This document shows positions 13,764 through 19,459 of a stretch of DNA of 19,459 nt, piece by piece (positions within the stretch are counted from its first letter, which is position 1; each line of letters starts with the position of its first letter). A program made the position numbers and the translations under genes. Below the pieces are notes generated by a model. It saw only the letters and a list, made by a program, of their open reading frames with translations, was not told the origin of the DNA and did not search any database. This stretch comes from DATAFF01 sp036257595 (GTDB lineage: Bacteria; Pseudomonadota; Alphaproteobacteria; Rhizobiales; Aestuariivirgaceae). The stretch spans positions 1-19,459 of the forward strand of contig DATAFF010000007.1 in assembly GCA_036257595.1 (NCBI GenBank), written 5' to 3'.

Positions 13764-14690
13764 ATGAGACATTTTCTCGATCTTTCCCAATGTGACACGC
13801 CGACTCTCCGGCAGATCCTCGATGTCAGCGCCGGTCGCAAGGCGGCGCGGCGCGGCGTCCCGATGGGGGAGGCCGATGCCGATGCGCCGCTCAAAGGGCG
13901 GATGCTGGCGATGATCTTCGAGAAGCCATCGACGCGGACCCGCGTGTCGTTCGACATGGCGATGCGGCAGCTTGGCGGCCAGACGATGTTCCTGGCATCG
14001 TCGGACATGCAGACCGATCGCGGTGAAACGGTGGGGGACACCGCGCGGGTGCTGTCGCGCTATGTCGATGCCATCATGTACCGCACCTTCGGCGAGGACC
14101 GGCTGAACGAGCTTGTCACCCACGCCTCGGTACCGGTGATCAACGGCCTGACGGACCGGTCGCATCCGTGCCAGATCATGGCCGACATCCTGACCTTCGA
14201 GGAGAAGCTCGGGCCGGTTGCCGGCCAGGTCATCGCATGGTGCGGTGATTCTTCCAATGTCACCATGTCGTGGATCCATGCCGCCGCTCGCTTCGGCTTC
14301 GAGCTGCGGATCGCGAGCCCCGAGCCGCTGCAGCCCGCCAAGGCGGTGATCGACTGGGCGGCGGCCAATGGCGGCAACGTCATGGTGACCGAGGATCCGG
14401 TTGCGGCAGTCAAGGATGCGCGCTGTGTCATCACCGATACCTGGTTCTCGATGAACGAGAAGCGGCAGGGGGACAAGCACAACCTGCTGATGCCGTATCA
14501 GGTGAATACCGCCCTAATGAAATCGGCCCGCCCCGACGCCATATTCATGCATTGCCTGCCGGTGCATCGCGGCGAGGAAGTGACGGCCGAAGTCATCGAC
14601 GGCCCGCGGTCGGTGGTGTTCGAAGAGGCCGAAAATCGGCTGCATGCCCAGAAGGGTATCCTCGCCTGGTGCCTCGGCGCCTCTGTCTAG
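13764..14690 (+). CDS. argF: Ornithine carbamoyltransferase, anabolic
   Basis: ArgF joins carbamoyl phosphate and ornithine to form citrulline, the sixth step of arginine synthesis, in the cytoplasm. The 308-residue protein starts MRHFLDLSQCDTPTLRQILD, typical of rhizobial ArgF. The carbamoyl-phosphate motif is EKPSTRTRVSF; the ornithine-side motifs are DRSHPCQIMAD and MHCLPVHRGEEV, the latter holding the catalytic cysteine. The SMNEK segment near the middle of the C-terminal domain binds ornithine. The start is the ATG at 13764, 13 nt after the argD stop; the ribosome-binding site is weak, so coupling to argD translation is likely. Family length is about 305-335 residues, so nothing is missing. 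Confidence 0.96.
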   Translation: MRHFLDLSQCDTPTLRQILDVSAGRKAARRGVPMGEADADAPLKGRMLAMIFEKPSTRTRVSFDMAMRQLGGQTMFLASSDMQTDRGETVGDTARVLSRYVDAIMYRTFGEDRLNELVTHASVPVINGLTDRSHPCQIMADILTFEEKLGPVAGQVIAWCGDSSNVTMSWIHAAARFGFELRIASPEPLQPAKAVIDWAAANGGNVMVTEDPVAAVKDARCVITDTWFSMNEKRQGDKHNLLMPYQVNTALMKSARPDAIFMHCLPVHRGEEVTAEVIDGPRSVVFEEAENRLHAQKGILAWCLGASV

Positions 14691-14697
14691 AGCCTGG

Positions 14698-14728
14698 TTC
14701 CCGGCGTCCGGCCGTTTCCGGACGGGAA
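14698..14728 (+). promoter_or_regulatory. Hairpin touching the hslO ribosome-binding site
   Basis: In the 49-nt argF-hslO gap, GTCCGG (14706-14711) pairs with CCGGAC (14718-14723) around a 6-nt loop. The stem continues after a 3-nt bulge as TTCCC (14698-14702) with GGGAA (14724-14728). The likely ribosome-binding site, GAGGG at 14729-14733, follows directly, 6 nt before the ATG. The structure could modulate hslO translation or separate it from argF; both roles are inferred. Confidence 0.4.
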
Positions 14729-14739
14729 GAGGGTGAAAC

Positions 14740-15720
14740 ATGAACAAGATCCACGCAAGCCGCGGCGCGTCCGCGGCCACGCCGGACGACATTGTGCTGC
14801 CATTCGAGATCAAGCCGCTCGGGGTGCGGGGCCGGCTGCTGCGGCTTGGCGCGGTCATCGACGGCATCGTCCATCAGCATGCCTATCCGGACCCCGTCTC
14901 GGCACTGCTGGCGGAGAGCGTGGCGCTTGCCGCCATGCTTGGAACGACGATGAAGTTCGAAGGAAAGTTCATCCTGCAGACGGCGACCGACGGGGCGGTC
15001 GATATGGTGGTGGCGCAGTTCGCGACGCCTTCGGGCTTGCGCGGCTATGCGCGGTTCGACGGCGAGGCGGTGCAGGCGGCAGCGGCGTCCGGCCGGGTCC
15101 AGCCCGACCACCTGCTCGGCAAGGGACATCTCGCCATGACCGTCGATCAGGGTGGCAAGATGGACCGTTATCAGGGGATCGTAGCGCTGGACCGGAGCGG
15201 GCTGGTGGGTGCGGCGCACCAATATTTCCGGCAATCGGAACAGATCCCGACCTGGTTGAAACTGGCGGCGGGGCCGCTGATGGCGCGCGGCGCCGGTCCG
15301 GATCGCTGGCGGGCCGGCGCGATCCTGATCCAGCATCTGCCGGCCGAAGGCGGTGCAAGCCCGATGCCGTTGAGCTCCGGTGATGCGCCGAGCGGCAGTG
15401 ACGAGGACGTGGCGGAGGACGAGCGGTGGGTGAGGGCGCGGGTGCTCGCCGAAACGGTCGAGGATCACGAGCTGCTCGATCCGTTGCTCGCACCTGAACG
15501 GCTGCTCTATCGTCTGTTCCATGAGGACGGGGTGACGGTCTATCCGCCGATCAGGCTCGAGCGGCGCTGCGGTTGCACGAGGGAGCGGGTTGCCGACATG
15601 TTGCGGAGCTTCTCCGAGGCGGATCGCCAGCACATGGTGCAGGAGGGGCGGATCGGGGTAACCTGCCAGTTCTGTTCGGCCCGTTACGAATTCTCGCCGG
15701 ACGAAGTTGCGACGGCCTGA
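14740..15720 (+). CDS. hslO: Hsp33 redox-regulated molecular chaperone
   Basis: Hsp33 is a cytoplasmic holdase that is activated when oxidation, usually with heat, releases zinc from its C-terminal switch. The 326-residue protein has the N-terminal chaperone domain (about residues 20-245). The four zinc-binding cysteines are C277 and C279 (CGC) and C309 and C312 (CQFC), giving CxC-x29-CxxC, the classical arrangement. The family-typical RLLRLGAVIDGIVHQHAYPD is at about residues 34-53. The start ATG at 14740 has GAGGG 6 nt upstream. The gene follows argF after 49 nt with a hairpin between them, and the order argD-argF-hslO is common in Rhizobiales. The residue stretch 210-235 (SSGDAPSGSDEDVAEDERW) is a low-complexity acidic insert seen in several alphaproteobacterial Hsp33 proteins. 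Confidence 0.95.
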   Translation: MNKIHASRGASAATPDDIVLPFEIKPLGVRGRLLRLGAVIDGIVHQHAYPDPVSALLAESVALAAMLGTTMKFEGKFILQTATDGAVDMVVAQFATPSGLRGYARFDGEAVQAAAASGRVQPDHLLGKGHLAMTVDQGGKMDRYQGIVALDRSGLVGAAHQYFRQSEQIPTWLKLAAGPLMARGAGPDRWRAGAILIQHLPAEGGASPMPLSSGDAPSGSDEDVAEDERWVRARVLAETVEDHELLDPLLAPERLLYRLFHEDGVTVYPPIRLERRCGCTRERVADMLRSFSEADRQHMVQEGRIGVTCQFCSARYEFSPDEVATA

Positions 15721-15745
15721 CCAGGCCTGATGGTGGGGGAGGATC

Positions 15746-16612
15746 GTGAGGCATTTCCATCGGCGGACAATCACCGCGCTGCTGTTCGTCCTGCCATTTT
15801 TGGCATTGCCCGGGACTGCCGTTGACTTTGCGTTAGGGCAGGAGGCCGCCTATCCGGTTCCGCAATTTCGTCACATCGATCCCACGCGGACCGAGCCGGT
15901 GGTGCGCGACATCGCGCTGGTGCGGTTCGTCGCCGATGATTCCTTCCCGCCTTTCAGCTATCGCGACGGCGATGGGGCGCTGACCGGCCTCAACGTGTCG
16001 GTCGCTGACGCCATTTGCCGCGAGCTCAAGCTGAAATGCGAGTTCCTGGTCAAGCCTTGGGACGAGGCCGTGGAATCGGTGGCCAAAGGCGAGGCCGATG
16101 CCGTGCTGTCCGGCCTGAAGATGACCCCTGCGACGCTCGAGCGGTTCGATTTCACGGCGCCTTATCTGCGCACCGTCGGACGGTTCGCCGTGCGCATCCA
16201 GAACCAGATTCCCTCGCCCGACGTCAAAAGCCTAGCGGGCAAGCGCATCGGGGTGATCGCCGGCTCGGCGCATGAGGCGTGGATCAAGGCCTATTTCCCA
16301 CGATCGCTGATCAAGTCCTACCGGACGGAGGGCGAGGCCGAGGAGGCGCTGCGCACCGGCGGGCTCGATACATTGTTCGGCGACGCCTATCGGCTGATCT
16401 TCTGGGTGCATGGCCAGAGTGCGCGACAATGCTGCCGCCTGCTGCCGGGGGCGTTTGTCGAGCCCGGCTACTTCTCGTCCGGTATCACGATCGCGGTGCG
16501 CCGCGGCAATCGCCGGCTTCTCGAGGCCCTCGACTATGGCCTCGACCGGCTTCAGACCTCCGGCGAATTCGCCCGCATCTATCGGAAGTTCTTCCCCGAG
16601 CCACCGGCGTGA
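15746..16612 (+). CDS. Transporter substrate-binding protein, family 3 (amino-acid type)
   Basis: This is a periplasmic solute-binding protein of the polar amino-acid type, 288 residues. A Sec signal is visible at residues 1-32 (RRTITALLFVLPFLALPG, then a possible ALG cleavage site). The mature domain has the family pattern: DDSFPPFSYRDGDGALTGLNVSVADAICRELK, then WDEAVESVAKGEADAVLSGLKMTPATLERFDFTAPYL. The second lobe begins at LAGKRIGVIAGSAHEAWI, and a C-terminal helix ends FARIYRKFFPEP. The start is GTG at 15746 with GGGGGAGG just upstream, 25 nt after the hslO stop, so it is probably in the argD-argF-hslO transcript. No permease or ATPase gene accompanies it in the window. The ligand is unknown; an arginine-pathway amino acid is only a contextual guess. 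A cysteine pair in the second lobe (RQCCRL) is unusual. Confidence 0.9.
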   Translation: MRHFHRRTITALLFVLPFLALPGTAVDFALGQEAAYPVPQFRHIDPTRTEPVVRDIALVRFVADDSFPPFSYRDGDGALTGLNVSVADAICRELKLKCEFLVKPWDEAVESVAKGEADAVLSGLKMTPATLERFDFTAPYLRTVGRFAVRIQNQIPSPDVKSLAGKRIGVIAGSAHEAWIKAYFPRSLIKSYRTEGEAEEALRTGGLDTLFGDAYRLIFWVHGQSARQCCRLLPGAFVEPGYFSSGITIAVRRGNRRLLEALDYGLDRLQTSGEFARIYRKFFPEPPA

Positions 16613-16626
16613 TCAGGTTCGGACGA

Positions 16627-16658
16627 TTCGCTTTTCCGACAACACTTCGCTTTTCCGA
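16627..16658. repeat. Short tandem direct repeat
   Basis: TTCGCTTTTCCGA occurs at 16627-16639 and again at 16646-16658, a period of 19 nt with a 6-nt spacer. It lies in the 133-nt gap between the convergent binding-protein and helicase genes. The rest of this gap has CTGCC-rich sequence around 16735-16762 and no gene that I can support. Confidence 0.6.
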
Positions 16659-16745
16659 TAAGCCATCGGGCCTGAAGTTCCCCCAATGTTCCAGAATGTT
16701 CGCTCCGCCGGGCAGTTGGGAAGCGCTCCGCGTGCTGCCTACTGC

Positions 16746-19459
16746 CTAACGCCGACTGCCTCTGACGAACTTCGCAGTGGCATCGATCGCCTCCACCAAT
16801 CCCATGCGGGAAATCGGCATGCCCGGCGGAAAGGCAGTGCAGAAGCGCGAGGCAAGGCGTGAATCGAGAACGACGAATACGCCGCGGTCGTCGCCGCGGC
16901 GGATCAGCCGCCCGAAGGCCTGCCTGAGCCTGAGCCGCACCCCCATATCCTGCCAGGCGGCGCCGCCGAACTGCTCGCGGCGGGCCCGTTCCAGGATTGT
17001 GGGCTGGTTCCACGGCACCCGGTCGAGCACGATCAGCCGGAGCGAGTCGCCGGGCACATCGACACCGTCACGCACCGCATCGGTCCCAAGCAGGCATGAG
17101 TGGCGTTCGGCCCGGAACATGTCGACCAAAGTGCCGGTGTCGATCGGATCGACATGCTGGGCATAGAGCGGCAGGCCCGCCCTGGCGAGGGGAACCATCA
17201 GGCGGCGGTGCACCGCCCGGAGCCGGGCAATGGCGGTGAACAGGCCAAGCCCGCCGCCTGAAGCGGCGAGGAACAGCTCGCGATAGGCGGCAGCGAGCTG
17301 ATCCATGTCGTCGCGTGCCACGTCGTTGACGACGATGATGCAACTGTTGGCGAGGTAATCGAAGGGCGAGGGGAAGCTCGCGCGGCGGGCGGCATAGGGC
17401 AGGTGGGCGGCGCCGGTGCGCATCTCGGCATTGCGCCAATCCTCCGGCGCCTCGGGTGGTCGGTCGCGCAAGGTCGCCGAGGTGATGATGACACCGTCGG
17501 GCGGTCGCAGCACCGCTGCCGCCAGGGGCTCGGTCGGATCGACCCAGTGGCAATGGAAGCCGCAATCGATCTCGCGCCCTTCGAACTGGTCGATGGCGAA
17601 CCAGTCGACATAGCGTGGCTCGGGCTCCTCGATGAGGCGCGCCAGCATGGCGACCCAGCCGCCCGCCATCAATTCGGAACGCCGTCGGAGCGAGCGGGCG
17701 ATAGCCTCGATCCGCGCCCGATCGGCCGATGACAGCTCGCTGGCCTCTTCGTCCAGCCGCTTGGTCAGACGTTCGGCGAGCAGCGACATCGGCCGCTTGA
17801 GATCGATGAGGGCGGCGGCAAGGCGGCCGGCGGCATTGGCGACGCCGTCGGCGAGCGGTCGGCAATCGGCCTCGACAACCGGCGCACCGGACGGGGCGTT
17901 GCGCGATTCAACTTGCTGGCGGACCAGCCAGAGAAAGGACTCGGCAGCGCCGTCAGGCATGCCGGCCTGAACGCGGCGCATCCATCCTGGTCCGGGCAGC
18001 GCCTCCGCCGCTCTGAGCACGAGCCCCAGCAGCTCTTCCGACTGGCGGTCGTCGGAAGCGAGCTCCCCAAGGCGGTCGGCAAGGCCGCGGCCGCGGCGCC
18101 CTTGCGCCTCGGGCCCGCGGATCCAGCGCCTGAGCTCGGCGGTCTCGATGCCGGTGAGATGCCCAGAGAAGGCACTGTCGGCTGCGTCGAAGAGATGATG
18201 ACCTTCGTCGAAGATGAGCCGGCGCATGGCGCCTGTCTGCTCCTGCTCCTCGGTGGTCTCGGCCGGTCCAAGCGCCTGATCGATCGCTGCCTGGTGCAGC
18301 ACCAGGGCATGGTTGGCGATGACGATATCGGCCTTGCGGGCGGCGCGCACCGCCTTCTCGATGAAGCATTTGCGGTAATGCGGGCAGGCGGCATAGATGC
18401 ATTCGCCACGACGGTCGGTGAGGCCGAGGCGGGCCGGCGAGGCGGTCGCCGCTTCGCCCATTGCCTCGCTCGTCAGGCCCATGATCCAGGCCGGAAAATC
18501 GCCGCCTACCATATCGCCGTCGCGGCTCGCCAATGCCCAGCGGGCGATCAGCCCGGCGAGCAGAGCGCTGCGCGGCGAATGGGTCATTCGCCCGAACGCC
18601 TCCTGCATATTGAGCAGGCAGGCATAGTTTTCGCGCCCTTTCCGGATCACGATGCGGCGCCGTCGCTCGGCCGGGTCGGGGATGATTCGCCCCGATTCCT
18701 GCTCGAGCTGGCGCTGTAGGTTCTTGGTGTAGGTCGAGACCCATACGGTGCCGGCATTGCGACGAGCCCACATGGCGGCGGGGGCCAGATAGCCCAAGGT
18801 CTTGCCAAGACCGGTCCCGGCTTCGGCCAGCACGATCACATTGCTCGTCGGCTCGGCGCGCGGATTGAAGGCAAGGGCTGCGTCGCCGCAATAGTCCATC
18901 TGCTGCGGTCGGGCCTCGGCATCGGGGCCGAGCAACTCGCGCAGGAAGTCACGCGCCTCCGTCGCCGTGACGGGGTGTTGGCGCGACGGCGGCCGCGGTC
19001 CCTCCTCTTCCCATTCGGGGAGACGGTCCCAGACATTGAGGCCGGTCACAAAGGGCGGCAGCTTGAGGTCGGGCTCGCCGTGCCTCAGGGCCGCGAGCAC
19101 CGGCTCGGCCCAGGGCCAGCGGGCGCGACCGAGGAACTGGGCGAGCTCGGCGGTCTCGCGGCGCCGCTCGAAGCGGCGATCCGCCAGGCGGGACAGCAGC
19201 TCCTCGGCCACGGCGGCAATGGTGAGGCAATCATCCTGGTCAGGCGTGAGGGCGAGGGCGCGGGCAAGACCGTTGGGCAGCGGAACCGCCGGAACCGCCG
19301 GGGCCGCGAAGGCAAAGAGCTCGGCGATGTCGAGATGGCGCTGGTCGCGGGCGGCGCGGATCGCTGCTCGCGGTGCCGAGGCAGCATAGCCCAGCCGTTC
19401 CACCAGATAGGCGGCATGGCACACCACATGGGGCGCGGCGGCGAGGGCCGCGAGGCCGG
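16746..19459 (-). CDS. DinG/XPD-like ATP-dependent DNA helicase (partial, N-terminus off window)
   Basis: This is a superfamily 2 helicase of the DinG/XPD class, which unwinds DNA 5' to 3' during repair or replication-fork clearing. The frame is open to the right edge, so the start lies beyond 19459. Numbering from the codon at 19427, the Walker A box AGTGLGKT is at residues 203-210 (lysine codon 18803-18801), and the DEAH-type box is FDEGHHLFDAADSAF. Four cysteines between these boxes (YACLLN near 18620 and GECIYAACPHYRKC near 18366-18406) are placed like the iron-sulphur ligands of XPD and DinG. Motif VI is seen as LRQAFGRLIRRGDDRGVFVVLD. Around 200 residues before Walker A form an N-terminal region without recognisable exonuclease motifs. 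It converges on the binding-protein gene. The exact subfamily name is not certain. Confidence 0.92.
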   Translation of the reverse strand, partial: GLAALAAAPHVVCHAAYLVERLGYAASAPRAAIRAARDQRHLDIAELFAFAAPAVPAVPLPNGLARALALTPDQDDCLTIAAVAEELLSRLADRRFERRRETAELAQFLGRARWPWAEPVLAALRHGEPDLKLPPFVTGLNVWDRLPEWEEEGPRPPSRQHPVTATEARDFLRELLGPDAEARPQQMDYCGDAALAFNPRAEPTSNVIVLAEAGTGLGKTLGYLAPAAMWARRNAGTVWVSTYTKNLQRQLEQESGRIIPDPAERRRRIVIRKGRENYACLLNMQEAFGRMTHSPRSALLAGLIARWALASRDGDMVGGDFPAWIMGLTSEAMGEAATASPARLGLTDRRGECIYAACPHYRKCFIEKAVRAARKADIVIANHALVLHQAAIDQALGPAETTEEQEQTGAMRRLIFDEGHHLFDAADSAFSGHLTGIETAELRRWIRGPEAQGRRGRGLADRLGELASDDRQSEELLGLVLRAAEALPGPGWMRRVQAGMPDGAAESFLWLVRQQVESRNAPSGAPVVEADCRPLADGVANAAGRLAAALIDLKRPMSLLAERLTKRLDEEASELSSADRARIEAIARSLRRRSELMAGGWVAMLARLIEEPEPRYVDWFAIDQFEGREIDCGFHCHWVDPTEPLAAAVLRPPDGVIITSATLRDRPPEAPEDWRNAEMRTGAAHLPYAARRASFPSPFDYLANSCIIVVNDVARDDMDQLAAAYRELFLAASGGGLGLFTAIARLRAVHRRLMVPLARAGLPLYAQHVDPIDTGTLVDMFRAERHSCLLGTDAVRDGVDVPGDSLRLIVLDRVPWNQPTILERARREQFGGAAWQDMGVRLRLRQAFGRLIRRGDDRGVFVVLDSRLASRFCTAFPPGMPISRMGLVEAIDATAKFVRGSRR

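Noticed and set aside
1..19459. Search for tRNA or rRNA genes, CRISPR arrays, insertion sequences, phage genes or defence systems
   Set aside because: No cloverleaf-like segments, regular repeat-spacer arrays, transposase or integrase motifs were recognised by eye. The metallo-beta-lactamase nuclease, ligase and helicase here are ordinary repair enzymes.

Overview
This window looks like a chromosomal segment of a GC-rich alphaproteobacterium, most likely of the order Hyphomicrobiales (Rhizobiales). The grounds are a GcrA cell-cycle regulator, the neighbourhood phoR / gcrA / argD / argF / hslO familiar from rhizobia, a ChrR-type zinc anti-sigma protein, and frequent GTG starts. I see no rRNA, tRNA, CRISPR array, transposase, integrase or phage gene. 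The content is mostly housekeeping and transport, with a few unusual rearrangements.

Layout. (1) 1-3453, minus strand: part of a peptide/opine-type ABC importer. A Tat-exported family 5 binding protein comes first, then a strong hairpin, then two permeases joined by an ATGA overlap; the second permease runs off the left edge. (2) 3563-4585: a small secreted LprI-like four-cysteine protein on the plus strand, converging on a ChrR-like zinc anti-sigma protein that has no sigma factor beside it. (3) 4665-10292, minus strand: a tight four-gene set made of an HSL-type alpha/beta hydrolase, a CocE/NonD-type hydrolase, a ligase-associated metallo-beta-lactamase exonuclease and an ATP-dependent DNA ligase. 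(4) 10375-11556, plus strand: a PhoR-like histidine kinase without visible membrane segments. It converges on gcrA (minus strand) across a 47-nt compound hairpin that overlaps the gcrA stop codon. (5) 12170-12547: the divergent gcrA/argD control region, with six GANTC (CcrM) sites in and around it, several inverted repeats and a good sigma-70-type promoter. (6) 12548-16612, plus strand: argD, argF, hslO (Hsp33) and a solitary family 3 solute-binding protein in one closely spaced run. (7) 16746-19459, minus strand: a DinG/XPD-like iron-sulphur helicase whose N-terminus lies beyond the right edge.

How the genes fit together. ArgD and ArgF perform two steps of arginine synthesis. Hsp33 is a redox-activated chaperone, and the family 3 binding protein may capture an amino acid. 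The exonuclease and ligase are two of the four enzymes of a known bacterial repair cluster; the Lhr-like helicase and the phosphoesterase are absent here. The most notable points are the phoR-gcrA junction, which lacks the pst-phoU-phoB genes that I recall lying between them in rhizobia; the sigma-less ChrR with both zinc sites intact; the GANTC cluster at gcrA/argD; and the joining of two esterase-type hydrolases to a DNA-repair pair. I did not find a clearly new multi-gene system.
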